Positions 1 to 8,818 of a stretch of 64,000 nucleotides of DNA are shown here, one piece after another. The first letter of the stretch is position 1. Every line of letters begins with the position of its first letter. Below the pieces are notes generated by a model. That model did no database searches. It had not been told where the DNA came from and worked only from the letters and a program-made list of their open reading frames with translations. The DNA comes from CAZHPA01 sp964533945 (GTDB lineage: Bacteria > Bacillota > Clostridia > Lachnospirales > WRBF01). The DNA lies in the NCBI GenBank assembly GCA_964533945.1, contig CAZHPA010000002.1, forward strand, positions 62,001 to 126,000, written 5' to 3'. The position numbers and the translations under genes were made by a program.

Positions 1-87
1 GAATCTCACAAGCCTAAAATTAAAGCTAAACCTACTAAAAAGAAAACTATAAGAAATGTTCATAAGAAAAAACAAGGAAAAAACTAA
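1..87 (+). CDS. C-terminal tail of an upstream protein (partial)
   Basis: The frame starting at base 1 is open for 28 codons and stops with TAA at 85-87. The encoded tail is strongly basic, with many Lys plus Pro and Thr (it begins ESHKPKIKAKP). The stop overlaps the ribosome binding site of thrC and lies only 13 bases before its TTG start, so the two are probably co-transcribed. Lys/Pro-rich tails occur on several protein types and too little is present to name this one. Confidence 0.55.
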   Translation, partial: ESHKPKIKAKPTKKKTIRNVHKKKQGKN

Positions 88-100
88 GGGGGAAACAATT

Positions 101-1543
101 TTGAAGTATTTAAGCACAAGGGGAACAAATGAGCAAGTAAGTTCATCTTTAGCAATTTTACAAGGAATAGCAAAAGATGGGGGTTTATTTGTTCCAACTG
201 AAATACCTAAAATTGACAAAACGCTAGAACAGCTTTCAAAACTTTCATATAACAAACTTGCATATGAAATTTTAAAACTATATTTAACAGACTTTACAGA
301 AGCCGAGCTTGTAAGCTGCATTGAAAATGCTTATAACTGCAATAAATTTGACAATCCGTTAATTGCGCCTTTGGTACAAAAAGACGAATATTATTTTTTA
401 GAGCTTTTTCATGGAAGAACACTTGCGTTTAAAGATGTTGCATTATCTATTTTGCCTCATTTTATGAAAACAGCTGCTGCAAAAAATGGCTATGAAAATG
501 GAAAAGATGAAATTGTAATTTTAACAGCAACAAGCGGAGATACAGGAAAAGCAGCAATAGAAGGGTTTGCAGATGTTGAAGGAACAAAAATTGTTGTATT
601 TTTCCCTGAAAACGGTGTTTCGCCAATACAAAAGTTACAAATGACAACAAGTGAAGGTAAAAATGTTCGTGTTGTTGGGGTTTTAGGTAATTTTGACGAC
701 ACGCAAACAGGCGTTAAAAAGATTTTTGCACAAAATCCGGGCAAATATTCGTCGGCAAATTCAATAAATATAGGTCGCCTTGTTCCACAAATTGTATATT
801 ATTTCCATGGATATTTTCAAATGGCAAAAAGCGGTGCAATTGAACTTGGGCAGCCTATTAACTTTACTGTTCCCACAGGAAATTTTGGAAACATTTTAGC
901 AGGATATTACGCTAAAGAAATGGGACTTCCAATAAACAAGCTTATTTGTGCTTCTAACGAAAATAAAATTTTATACGATTTTTTCACAACAGGAACTTAT
1001 GACAAGAATCGAGAATTTTTTATAACAACTTCGCCTTCTATGGATATTTTAGTTTCTAGTAACTTGGAAAGACTTATTTACCACACTCTAAAAGATGGGG
1101 CAAAAACTAAAGAATTAATGGGAAGCTTGTTGTCAAACGGAAACTACAACTTTAGCATGAAAAATGAACTTTTTACTGCACAATTTGCAAATAGCGAAGA
1201 AGGCGCTTTAGCTATAAATAAACTATATAGCAAGTGCAAATATGTTATAGATACACATACAGCAGTTGCGCTTGCCTCCTATAACAAGTTTAAAGAGCAA
1301 AACGACAATGGTTTTAAAAATATTATAGTTTCAACAGCAAGCCCTTTTAAATTTCCTGAAGCGGTTTGCACTGCAATTGATAAAAAGCAATGCGAAGGAA
1401 AAAATAGTTTTGAACTTATGGAAGTTTTAAGCCATTTAGAAAATACCAATATTCCTGAGCAAGTTAAAAATATCAATAAAAGGGAAGTTAAACATAGTAC
1501 TGTTTGCAAAGTTGAAGAAATGACTAATAACGTTATCTTTTAA
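101..1543 (+). CDS. thrC: Threonine synthase
   Basis: PLP enzyme that converts O-phospho-L-homoserine to L-threonine in the cytoplasm. The N-terminus (KYLSTRG...DGGLFVP) is typical of the family, and the PLP lysine lies in HGRTLAFKD near residue 115. A Ser/Thr-rich phosphate-binding stretch (TATSGDTGKAA) follows. At about 480 residues it matches the long fold type II threonine synthases. I place the start at TTG 101, preceded by AAGGGGGAAA at 86-95. The upstream ATG at 56 would add 15 Lys-rich residues and overlaps the tail of the previous gene. It follows a partial gene closely and may be the last gene of an operon. Confidence 0.93.
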   Translation: MKYLSTRGTNEQVSSSLAILQGIAKDGGLFVPTEIPKIDKTLEQLSKLSYNKLAYEILKLYLTDFTEAELVSCIENAYNCNKFDNPLIAPLVQKDEYYFLELFHGRTLAFKDVALSILPHFMKTAAAKNGYENGKDEIVILTATSGDTGKAAIEGFADVEGTKIVVFFPENGVSPIQKLQMTTSEGKNVRVVGVLGNFDDTQTGVKKIFAQNPGKYSSANSINIGRLVPQIVYYFHGYFQMAKSGAIELGQPINFTVPTGNFGNILAGYYAKEMGLPINKLICASNENKILYDFFTTGTYDKNREFFITTSPSMDILVSSNLERLIYHTLKDGAKTKELMGSLLSNGNYNFSMKNELFTAQFANSEEGALAINKLYSKCKYVIDTHTAVALASYNKFKEQNDNGFKNIIVSTASPFKFPEAVCTAIDKKQCEGKNSFELMEVLSHLENTNIPEQVKNINKREVKHSTVCKVEEMTNNVIF

Positions 1544-1665
1544 TAAATTTTGCCGCATTTACACTGTTTTTGTAGGCTAGTGATATATTCTAAATTCACT
1601 TTAATTTTGCTCGTAAACTTCTTCTTGGTTACTTGTATTACAATATAAGATAAATTTGTATGCAC

Positions 1666-1693
1666 TTGATTATTACATTATTTGTAGTATAAT
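1666..1693 (+). promoter_or_regulatory. SigA-type promoter for the SDR gene
   Basis: TTGATT at 1666-1671, a 16-base spacer and TATAAT at 1688-1693. It lies about 45 bases before the ATG at 1737. Seen by eye only. Confidence 0.55.
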
Positions 1694-1736
1694 TACCGTT
1701 ATAGTAAGTAATTTTGATTTACAAAGGGGAAACATA

Positions 1737-2456
1737 ATGAAAAAATTAGCTGTAATTACAGGTGCAAGCTCAGGAATAGGTACAGAGATTGCAAAACTGT
1801 TAAGCGAACAAGGGCATCCCACATTGCTTTTGTCAAGACGCTTAGAACCTATGGAAGCTTTAAAACTTCCAAACTCCATATGCAAATCGGTTGATGTTTC
1901 CGACTTAGAGGGAATGGAAAACGCGATTAATGAAGCGACTAAAGTTTATGGTGAAGTTGACTTGCTTGTAAACTGTGCAGGTATTATGCTTCTTGGGGAC
2001 CCAAAAGCCCAAAGTTATAATGAATGGAGTAATATGATTGATGTAAATATAAAGGGTATATTAACCGGTACAAACATTGTGCTTTCCAAAATGGTTAAGC
2101 GAAACACCGGTACGATTATTAACATCAGTTCTATTGCCGGACGTAAAACATTCGACAACCATGCTGTTTATTGTGGAACAAAGTTTGCAGTTCATGCTAT
2201 TACCGAAAATATACGCAAAGAGGTTTCGGGTAGCAATGTACGTATGATTACCATTGCTCCCGGCGTTGTGGAAACTCCGCTTTTAAGCCACACAACAGAT
2301 GAAAACATCAAATCAAATTATAATGAATGGAAAAAATCCATTGAAAGTGGTCTTGAACCTAAAAAGATTGCGGAGTGCGTTGTATTTGCTTATAATCAAC
2401 CACAGGATGTTTGTATACGAGAAATTGTAATCGCAAAAACTAAGCAAGCAGATTAA
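1737..2456 (+). CDS. Short-chain dehydrogenase/reductase (SDR family)
   Basis: Cytoplasmic NAD(P)-dependent oxidoreductase of the classical SDR family, 239 residues. The cofactor motif TGASSGIG is at residues 9-16, NCAG follows at about 80, ISS carries the catalytic Ser, and the YCGTK sequence provides the Tyr/Lys pair. The C-terminal half resembles the YdfG-like SDRs that act on hydroxy acids or sugars, but the substrate cannot be read from sequence. The ATG at 1737 has a good ribosome binding site (AAAGGGGAA). Extending to 1656 would add residues lying inside the promoter. It is a single-gene unit with its own promoter and terminator. Confidence 0.85.
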   Translation: MKKLAVITGASSGIGTEIAKLLSEQGHPTLLLSRRLEPMEALKLPNSICKSVDVSDLEGMENAINEATKVYGEVDLLVNCAGIMLLGDPKAQSYNEWSNMIDVNIKGILTGTNIVLSKMVKRNTGTIINISSIAGRKTFDNHAVYCGTKFAVHAITENIRKEVSGSNVRMITIAPGVVETPLLSHTTDENIKSNYNEWKKSIESGLEPKKIAECVVFAYNQPQDVCIREIVIAKTKQAD

Positions 2457-2469
2457 TTTTTGCATATTG

Positions 2470-2502
2470 AAAGCTACCTTTTTAACCAAGGTAGCTTTTT
2501 GT
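2470..2502 (+). terminator. Intrinsic terminator after the SDR gene
   Basis: An 11-bp stem (AAAGCTACCTT paired with AAGGTAGCTTT) encloses a 7-base loop and is followed by a T-run. Confidence 0.85.
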
Positions 2503-2620
2503 TAGCAAGGTGTCAAGGTTTAACTTAGCCAATGTAAAGCTTGTTTCACCTATTTAGTATGTTAGGAATATTATGTATTATATTCAGGCTAATTATTAAA
2601 AGAGGAAAGAGGTGAAAAAC

Positions 2621-3190
2621 GTGAACAAGCATTCGTGCTATGATGATATATGCATATTGCCCAAAAGAGTGGATATTCCAATTGAGTTATACAAATCCCT
2701 TCAAGGTCAATACTTTATAGGATACGCCGATAATTTATCTTTCGGCAATAACACAAGTGCATGGGCAAGATTATATAATCCTTGTCATTCAAAGGTAAAT
2801 TTGTTTGTAAATGTATGGACGGTCACTGACGTTTCTGACGCTCCGTATCGTGTTCAATTTTGGTTTAATGCAATTCCGCCGGGAAATCCAACCGATTCGG
2901 ATTTAGTAACACCATCAAATACATCAATTTGTCCATTGTCCAAACCAAGGATAAAACTACAATACGCTTCCAATGTTGAGGGAGAACCGTTAGGCGGGGT
3001 AAAGGCGTTTGTCCGCAGAGCTATTCCAGAAACAACGTTAGTAGAAAGTGAAAATGGTAAGTTAATATTTCCACCCGGAGGCTCTTTGTTAGTATTTCTG
3101 TCAACACCTGAGGCACCTACTGCTTCAGCATCAGGCAGGGTTGCATTCGGATGGTGGGAAGAAAGTATTTATGATACATGCGTAGTCTAA
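2621..3190 (+). CDS. DUF6143-like protein of unknown function
   Basis: About 189 residues with no signal peptide or membrane segment. The motifs SLQGQYFIGYADNLSFG, AWARLYNP and VNLFVNVWTVT look like the DUF6143 group of Firmicutes proteins. I recall that family from memory and could not check it. The composition (aromatic residues, Asn/Gly turns) suggests a small beta-rich fold. The GTG at 2621 lies 8 bases after AGGAAAGAGG; an alternative GTG at 2612 overlaps that site. The gene stands alone between two terminators. Function is unknown. Confidence 0.7.
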   Translation: MNKHSCYDDICILPKRVDIPIELYKSLQGQYFIGYADNLSFGNNTSAWARLYNPCHSKVNLFVNVWTVTDVSDAPYRVQFWFNAIPPGNPTDSDLVTPSNTSICPLSKPRIKLQYASNVEGEPLGGVKAFVRRAIPETTLVESENGKLIFPPGGSLLVFLSTPEAPTASASGRVAFGWWEESIYDTCVV

Positions 3191-3192
3191 TA

Positions 3193-3221
3193 CCCCCGCC
3201 CTTTAGGGCTGGGGGTTTTTG
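3193..3221 (+). terminator. Intrinsic terminator after the DUF6143-like gene
   Basis: A GC-rich hairpin (CCCCCGCCCT with AGGGCTGGGGG, one bulge) is followed by six T. Confidence 0.85.
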
Positions 3222-3277
3222 ATTAAGTCAATCAAATATTAAAAAGTAAATTTATCTTGGCAAATTCAACCCATATC

Positions 3278-3306
3278 TTGACATTTTGTGAAAAATAAGT
3301 TAAAAT
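3278..3306 (+). promoter_or_regulatory. SigA-type promoter of the gcv operon
   Basis: TTGACA at 3278-3283, exactly 17 bases, then TAAAAT at 3301-3306. The predicted transcript start is only about 30 bases before the gcvT ATG, which leaves no room for a glycine riboswitch. Confidence 0.75.
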
Positions 3307-3341
3307 TAATTATTTAAACTACACTGTAAAGGTGATATTCT

Positions 3342-4436
3342 ATGGAGAAAAAAACACCGTTGTATAATTGCCATGTTGAACTTGGAGGAAAAATCGTTCC
3401 ATTTGCAGGTCATTTAATGCCCGTGCAGTATAAAAACGGAGTAATTGCGGAACATATGGCAGTACGCACAAAAGCCGGGCTATTTGACGTTTCCCATATG
3501 GGTGAAATTATTTTATCAGGCAAAGATGCACTTGCAAATGTTCAAATGCTTGTTACAAACGATTGCTCTAAAATGAAAATAGGGCAGTTAAAGTATTCCC
3601 CAATGTGCAACGAAAACGGCGGAATAGTTGATGATTTACTTGTTTATAAAATGGACGAGCAACGCTATATGCTTGTTGTTAATGCTTCAAATCACAATAA
3701 AGATGCTAATTGGATTAAAGCCCATATATTCGGTGAAGTTGAAATGAAAGACATTTCAAATGACATAGGGCAAATTGCACTTCAAGGTCCCCTCTCTTAT
3801 GAAATATTAAGCAAATTAACAGACGATAACTATATACCTAAAAAATACTATACATTCATTGAAAAAGGCGTTGTTGGCGGAATCGGCTGCATAGTTTCAA
3901 ATAACGGCTACACAGGCGAAAAAGGCTATGAATTGTATTGTAATAAAGATGATGCAGCAAAGCTTTGGAACTTAATATATGAAGCAGGAAAAGAATTTGG
4001 TTTAATTGCTTGCGGGCTTGGCGCAAGAGATACACTAAGGCTTGAAGCTGCAATGCCGCTTTATGGGCATGAAATGAACGACGAAATAACACCATTTGAA
4101 ACAGGCTTGGCTTTTACGGTTAAAATGGATAAGCAAGACTTTATAGGAAAAGCAGCGCTTGCCTCTAAAACCGAAAACGGTGAGCCTAAAGTTAAGCGTG
4201 TAGGGTTAAAAATTACCGACAAAGGAATTGCCCGCGAAAATTCAAAAGTTTATTTAAATGGAGCAGAAATAGGCTTCACAACTTCCGGAACGCATTGTCC
4301 GTATTTAGGTTATCCTGTGGCAATGGCTATAGTTAACATTAACGAAGCTAACATTGGCGATACAGTTGAAGTTTTAGTCAGAGGAAGGATGTTAAAAGCA
4401 CAAGTTGTTGAATTGCCTTTTTATAAAAAACAATAA
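3342..4436 (+). CDS. gcvT: Aminomethyltransferase, glycine cleavage T protein
   Basis: T protein of the glycine cleavage system. It moves the methylene group from the aminomethyl-lipoyl arm of GcvH to tetrahydrofolate and releases ammonia. The 364-residue length is normal. Family motifs are visible: VRTKAGLFDVSHMGE near the N-terminus, NGYTGEKGYELY, GLGARDTLRLEAAMPLYGHE and the C-terminal TSGTHCPYLG region. ATG with ribosome binding site AAAGGTGAT. It is the first gene of gcvT-gcvH-gcvPA, 20 bases before gcvH. Confidence 0.95.
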   Translation: MEKKTPLYNCHVELGGKIVPFAGHLMPVQYKNGVIAEHMAVRTKAGLFDVSHMGEIILSGKDALANVQMLVTNDCSKMKIGQLKYSPMCNENGGIVDDLLVYKMDEQRYMLVVNASNHNKDANWIKAHIFGEVEMKDISNDIGQIALQGPLSYEILSKLTDDNYIPKKYYTFIEKGVVGGIGCIVSNNGYTGEKGYELYCNKDDAAKLWNLIYEAGKEFGLIACGLGARDTLRLEAAMPLYGHEMNDEITPFETGLAFTVKMDKQDFIGKAALASKTENGEPKVKRVGLKITDKGIARENSKVYLNGAEIGFTTSGTHCPYLGYPVAMAIVNINEANIGDTVEVLVRGRMLKAQVVELPFYKKQ

Positions 4437-4456
4437 AATAATAAGGAGAATTTAAA

Positions 4457-4837
4457 ATGAGCGTACCGCAAGAATTAATGTATACAAAAACGCATGAATG
4501 GGTTAAGTTTATTGATGAAACAACAGCGCTTATAGGCGTTACAGACCATGCGCAAGAACAGCTTGGCGACATTGTTTTTGTTAATATGCCTCAAGTTGGA
4601 GATAAAGCCGAAGCAGGAAAATCTGTAGCAGATGTTGAATCTGTAAAGGCTGTTTCAGATGTATATTCAGGCGTTTCAGGCGTTGTTTCTAAAACTAATG
4701 ACGAACTTTCAGATTCCCCCGAATTAGTTAATAAAGATGCATATGCCGCTTGGTTTGTTGAAATTACCCAAATTACAAATATAGATAAAGAACAACTTTT
4801 AACTCCCGAACAATACGAACAGCTTTTAGACGAATAA
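4457..4837 (+). CDS. gcvH: Glycine cleavage system H protein
   Basis: Small lipoyl carrier protein of 126 residues that shuttles the aminomethyl group between the P, T and L proteins. The lipoylated lysine is in DVESVKAVSDV near residue 63, and the flanking THEWV and GDIVFVNMPQVGD motifs are typical. Ribosome binding site AAGGAG; 19 bases separate it from gcvPA. No lipoamide dehydrogenase gene is present in this window, so the L protein must be encoded elsewhere. Confidence 0.95.
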   Translation: MSVPQELMYTKTHEWVKFIDETTALIGVTDHAQEQLGDIVFVNMPQVGDKAEAGKSVADVESVKAVSDVYSGVSGVVSKTNDELSDSPELVNKDAYAAWFVEITQITNIDKEQLLTPEQYEQLLDE

Positions 4838-4856
4838 TTGAATAGGAGGAGTTAAA

Positions 4857-6191
4857 TTGGGTACTTTTGTGCCAAACACACAAAGCGAGCAACAGGAAAT
4901 GCTTTCAAACATTGGCTTTCAGAGCATGGAACAATTATTTTCAGATATACCTAAAGAAGTTTTTTTAAAGAATCCTTTAAACATTCCAAAAGGGCTTTCC
5001 GAACTTGAAGTTCGCAAAGCTATAGAAAACTTGGCTTCTAAAAATGTTGTATTTAAAACAATTTTTAGGGGTGCAGGCGCTTATAATCACTACATTCCAT
5101 CTATTGTTAAATATATTCCGGCAAAGGAAGAATTTTTAACGGCATACACCCCTTATCAAGCAGAACTAAGCCAAGGCATATTGCAATCTATTTTTGAATA
5201 TCAAACAATGATTTGCGAACTAACCGGAATGGACGCAAGCAACGCTTCAACATATGATAGCGCATCGGCAGCGGCTGAAGCAGTTATTATGTGCAAAGAA
5301 AGAAGTAAAAACAAAGCTATTTTATTTGATAACGTTCACCCTCACACTAAAGATACAATAAAAACATATTGCGGCGCAAAAAGCGGAGAAGTTGTAGTTC
5401 TTCCTTCAAAAGAAGGAGAAGGGCTTATAGATTTAGAAGCTTTAAAAAATGCTATTGATAAAACAACAGCTTGCGTATATTTGCAACAGCCTAATTTTTA
5501 CGGACTATTAGAAACACCAGAAACTTTGGCTGAAATTGAAAAGCTTGTTCATGAAAATGGGGCAAAGCTAATTGTTGGCGTAAATCCTGTTTCTTTGGCT
5601 GTTTTAAATGCTCCTTCTGAATATGGCGCAGATATTGTAGTTGGCGATGCTCAACCCTTTGGTATGCCGCTTGGATTTGGAGGCCCATATTTGGGCTTTA
5701 TGGCTTGCAAAGCGAAATTAACAAGACAATTACCGGGAAGAATTGCTGGCGAAACAACAGACTTAGATGGCAAACGTGCATTTGTTTTAACGCTTCAAGC
5801 AAGAGAACAACACATAAGGCGTGAAAAAGCTTCAAGCAGCATATGTACAAACCATGCACTATGCGCATTAACTGCTTCTGTATATTTAAGTGCAATGGGA
5901 AAAGACGGACTTGCGGAAGTTGCAACTCAATGTATGTCTAAAGCAAAATATGCCGCTAATAAAATTTGTTCTGTTAAAGGGTTTGAACTTGCATTTAAAG
6001 GACAATTTTTTAACGAGTTTGTTACAAAATGTAATGCAAACGTTAGTGCTATAATGGATAAATTGCAGCAGCACGGCATATTAGGGGGTTATCCTTTAAA
6101 AAAAGACGGGTATATTTTATGGTGTGTAACTGAAATGAATACAAAAGAAGAAATAGATAATCTTGTTGAAATCTTGGGGCAATTTGCTTAG
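4857..6191 (+). CDS. gcvPA: Glycine decarboxylase (P protein) subunit 1
   Basis: The N-terminal half of the P protein as a separate 444-residue subunit, as in most Firmicutes. It pairs with GcvPB to form the PLP-dependent decarboxylase. Typical motifs are RGAGAYNHYIPS, FEYQTMICELTGMDASNAS and PFGMPLGFGGPYLGFMAC. The start is TTG at 4857 behind AGGAGG. The gcvPB partner does not follow directly: an antisense gene and a hairpin intervene. Confidence 0.94.
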   Translation: MGTFVPNTQSEQQEMLSNIGFQSMEQLFSDIPKEVFLKNPLNIPKGLSELEVRKAIENLASKNVVFKTIFRGAGAYNHYIPSIVKYIPAKEEFLTAYTPYQAELSQGILQSIFEYQTMICELTGMDASNASTYDSASAAAEAVIMCKERSKNKAILFDNVHPHTKDTIKTYCGAKSGEVVVLPSKEGEGLIDLEALKNAIDKTTACVYLQQPNFYGLLETPETLAEIEKLVHENGAKLIVGVNPVSLAVLNAPSEYGADIVVGDAQPFGMPLGFGGPYLGFMACKAKLTRQLPGRIAGETTDLDGKRAFVLTLQAREQHIRREKASSSICTNHALCALTASVYLSAMGKDGLAEVATQCMSKAKYAANKICSVKGFELAFKGQFFNEFVTKCNANVSAIMDKLQQHGILGGYPLKKDGYILWCVTEMNTKEEIDNLVEILGQFA

Positions 6192-6202
6192 TTTTTAGAA
6201 AT

Positions 6203-6230
6203 GCCCTAAAGCTTTTAAAAACTTTAGGGC
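6203..6230. terminator. Hairpin between gcvPA and the antisense SLOG gene
   Basis: A perfect 9-bp stem (GCCCTAAAG with CTTTAGGGC) has a 10-base loop. Neither side has a strong T-run, so it may be a weak bidirectional terminator or an mRNA 3'-end stabiliser for both converging genes. Confidence 0.5.
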
Positions 6231-6244
6231 GAGAAGAAACCTTA

Positions 6245-6580
6245 TTAACATATAGTATAAATTCGAACTGGCTTGCCTGCTTTTAATGCATAGTCGATTG
6301 TATATTTAGTTCCTTTTGATTTGCCGTCCCAAAATGCAATAATTACATCACATGCTTCAACAATTGTTTGATTGCGTTTAAGTGGCGCATAGCGTTTATA
6401 TTTTTCGTATTCCGGCTTAATTATTTTAGTATGTATGCCATTTTTAGCTGCATATTTTTCTGCTAAAGCATCAATACCTTTAGCACCTCCCGAAATAATT
6501 AACGTTGTTTCAAGCGGAATATATTTTTCTAAATCTGCTACATTGTGCAAACTTCTTGAACCTATAATTGCTATTTTCAT
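6245..6580 (-). CDS. SLOG-family (DUF2493/DprA-like Rossmann) protein
   Basis: A 111-residue protein. The N-terminal IAIIGSRSL, the central TLIISGGAKGIDALAEKYA and the C-terminal ACDVIIAFWDGKSKGT are the signature of SLOG-type nucleotide or nucleotide-derivative binding domains such as DUF2493 and YpsA. SLOG domains act as sensors or hydrolases of nucleotide ligands; the specific role is unknown. Its SD (AGGAGC) precedes an ATG. It lies antisense inside the glycine cleavage locus, between gcvPA and gcvPB. Confidence 0.8.
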   Translation of the reverse strand: MKIAIIGSRSLHNVADLEKYIPLETTLIISGGAKGIDALAEKYAAKNGIHTKIIKPEYEKYKRYAPLKRNQTIVEACDVIIAFWDGKSKGTKYTIDYALKAGKPVRIYTIC

Positions 6581-6714
6581 TTTTGCACTGCTCCTATAAT
6601 TTTTAAAACGATTTTATCACTTTATCATTACATTTAGTATTTGCTATAAGCATATGTATATTGCCTTATAGATAATAAGTTTGCAGGGAAAAAGCGAAAG
6701 GGGAAATTTAAAAA

Positions 6715-8142
6715 GTGAAATTAATATTTGAAAAAAGTAAAGAAGGCAGGCGCTGTTTTAACTTGCCTAAATGTGATGTTGAAACAATTTCGCTTCCTGA
6801 ACAAATGAAGCGTAAAACACCGCTAAGGCTTCCGCAAGTTTCGGAAGTTGATATTTCAAGACACTATACATCACTTGCAAAGCGCACACATGGCGTTAAT
6901 TGCGGTTTTTATCCGCTAGGTTCTTGCACAATGAAATATAATCCACGAATTAATGAAGAAGTTGTGCCGTTGTTTTCTCAAATACACCCTTTGCAACCTG
7001 AAAGCACAGTTCAAGGCTGTTTGGAAGTTATGAAGCTTACGGAAAATTACCTTTGCGAAATAACAGGCATGGATAATTTCACGTTTCAGCCTTCAGCAGG
7101 AGCGCACGGGGAATACGCAGGGCTTTTGCTAATTAAGGCATATCATAATTACAAAGGCGATATAAAAAGAACACAAATTATAGTTCCAGATTCTGCACAT
7201 GGAACTAATCCGGCTTCTGCAAATATGGCAGGGTTTGAAGTTGTTGCGGTTTCCTCAAGAGAAGATGGTTGCGTTGACATCGAAGCGCTAAAAGCCGTTG
7301 TAAGCGATAAAACGGCAGGTTTAATGCTAACAAACCCAAATACGCTTGGGCTTTTTGAGAAGAATATATTAGAAATTACAAAAATTATACATGATGTAGG
7401 CGGTTTAGTATATTACGATGGGGCAAATTTAAATGCAATTATGGGAATAGCAAAACCTGGCGATATGGGATTTGATGTAATACACTTAAACCTTCACAAA
7501 ACATTTAGTACGCCTCATGGCGGAGGAGGGCCGGGAAGTGGTCCTGTGGGTTGCAAAAGCATATTAGCCCCATTTTTGCCTATACCTTACGTTAAACAAG
7601 ATGGCGATATACTTTCATTTGATGAAAATAAACCCGAAACTATAGGGCGTGTTAAAGGATTTTATGGGAATTTTCTTGTTGTTGTTCGTGCTTTAACATA
7701 TATTTTAAGCTGTGGCGGCGATGGGTTAAAGCAAGCTTCTGAAAATGCCGTTTTAAATGCAAATTACTTAATGAATAAAATTTCAGATTTATACGAAGTG
7801 GCATATAAAGGAACTTGTATGCATGAGTTTGTTGTAAGTGTTGAAAATTTAAAACATGACAAAAATGTAAGTGCTGTTGACATTGCAAAAGCTTTAATAG
7901 ACAACGGCATGCACCCTCCAACAATGTATTTTCCGCTTATAGTCCATGAAGCGCTAATGTTTGAACCAACTGAAACAGAATCTTTAGAAACACTTGACGA
8001 AGCTGCCGAAGTTTTGCGTAGTATTTATAAAAAAGCTTTAAGCGAACCCGAAAGTTTAAAAGCTTGCCCAACTACAACGCCTGTTAAACGTGTTGATGAA
8101 GTTAAAGCTGCAAGAAGTCTTAAAATTAAGTTTGAATTTTAA
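6715..8142 (+). CDS. gcvPB: Glycine decarboxylase (P protein) subunit 2
   Basis: PLP-carrying C-terminal half of the P protein, 475 residues. The Schiff-base lysine is in HLNLHKTFSTPHGGGGPG near residue 260, and the HGTNPASANMAGF motif is intact. GTG start at 6715 behind AAAGGGGAA. Its own promoter must lie in 6581-6714, because the preceding gene points the other way. The acetyltransferase gene follows after 11 bases with an AAGGAG ribosome binding site and is probably co-transcribed. Confidence 0.94.
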   Translation: MKLIFEKSKEGRRCFNLPKCDVETISLPEQMKRKTPLRLPQVSEVDISRHYTSLAKRTHGVNCGFYPLGSCTMKYNPRINEEVVPLFSQIHPLQPESTVQGCLEVMKLTENYLCEITGMDNFTFQPSAGAHGEYAGLLLIKAYHNYKGDIKRTQIIVPDSAHGTNPASANMAGFEVVAVSSREDGCVDIEALKAVVSDKTAGLMLTNPNTLGLFEKNILEITKIIHDVGGLVYYDGANLNAIMGIAKPGDMGFDVIHLNLHKTFSTPHGGGGPGSGPVGCKSILAPFLPIPYVKQDGDILSFDENKPETIGRVKGFYGNFLVVVRALTYILSCGGDGLKQASENAVLNANYLMNKISDLYEVAYKGTCMHEFVVSVENLKHDKNVSAVDIAKALIDNGMHPPTMYFPLIVHEALMFEPTETESLETLDEAAEVLRSIYKKALSEPESLKACPTTTPVKRVDEVKAARSLKIKFEF

Positions 8143-8153
8143 GGAGAATTTTT

Positions 8154-8705
8154 ATGACTGAAAAAGAAAAAATGCTTGCCGGACAATTATATATTTCTTC
8201 CGACAAGGAATTGGCTGAATTAAGATATAGTGCAAGAGTTTTAACAGAAAAGCTAAATAAAACTCCAATTATAAATTTGGAAGAAAGAACAACTTTAATT
8301 AAGCAACTGTTTGGTTCAACAGGAGAAAACGTTTATATAGAGCCTAACTTCCGCTGCGATTATGGCTTCAATATTCACGTTGGAGAAAATTTTTATGCAA
8401 ACTACGACTGTGTTATTTTAGACGACATGGAAATTAAAATTGGCAAAAATTGCTTTCTGGCACCTCAGGTTGGCATATATACTGCAACACACCCACTAAA
8501 TCCTGACGAAAGAAACAGCGGCTTGGAATATTCAAAACCAATTACAATAGGCGATAACTGTTGGATTGGCGGACATGCAACAATTAATCCCGGTGTTACT
8601 TTAGGTAACAATGTTGTTGTTGCTTCGGGGGCTGTTGTTACTAAAAGTTTTGGTGACAACGTTGTTATAGGCGGAAATCCTGCTAAAATTATTAAGATTA
8701 TCTAA
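8154..8705 (+). CDS. maa: Maltose/galactoside O-acetyltransferase-like protein
   Basis: Left-handed beta-helix acetyltransferase of 183 residues. An N-terminal Mac-type segment (MTEKEKMLAGQLY) is followed by hexapeptide repeats. The catalytic His is in YTATHPLNPDERNSGLEY, and the family hallmark GDNCWIGGHATINPGVTLG follows. It transfers acetyl from acetyl-CoA to a sugar or maltooligosaccharide in the cytoplasm. The true acceptor is not predictable. It sits directly after gcvPB. Confidence 0.88.
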   Translation: MTEKEKMLAGQLYISSDKELAELRYSARVLTEKLNKTPIINLEERTTLIKQLFGSTGENVYIEPNFRCDYGFNIHVGENFYANYDCVILDDMEIKIGKNCFLAPQVGIYTATHPLNPDERNSGLEYSKPITIGDNCWIGGHATINPGVTLGNNVVVASGAVVTKSFGDNVVIGGNPAKIIKII

Positions 8706-8754
8706 TAGTTTCAAGCTTTCCTAGTGTTTTAATATGCTAATGCCAATAAGTGTA

Positions 8755-8783
8755 TTGTAAATTCATATGTCTTCTGTTATAAT
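8755..8783 (+). promoter_or_regulatory. SigA-type promoter of carB
   Basis: TTGTAA at 8755-8760, 17 bases, TATAAT at 8778-8783, about 36 bases before the carB ATG. Confidence 0.7.
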
Positions 8784-8818
8784 AGGCAAAAATTATACAA
8801 AATTTATTGGAGGTCTAT

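Noticed and set aside
3191..3341. Glycine riboswitch before gcvT
   Set aside because: Promoter is only about 30 bases from the expected leader start, and no GGA/GAGA-type aptamer core was found.
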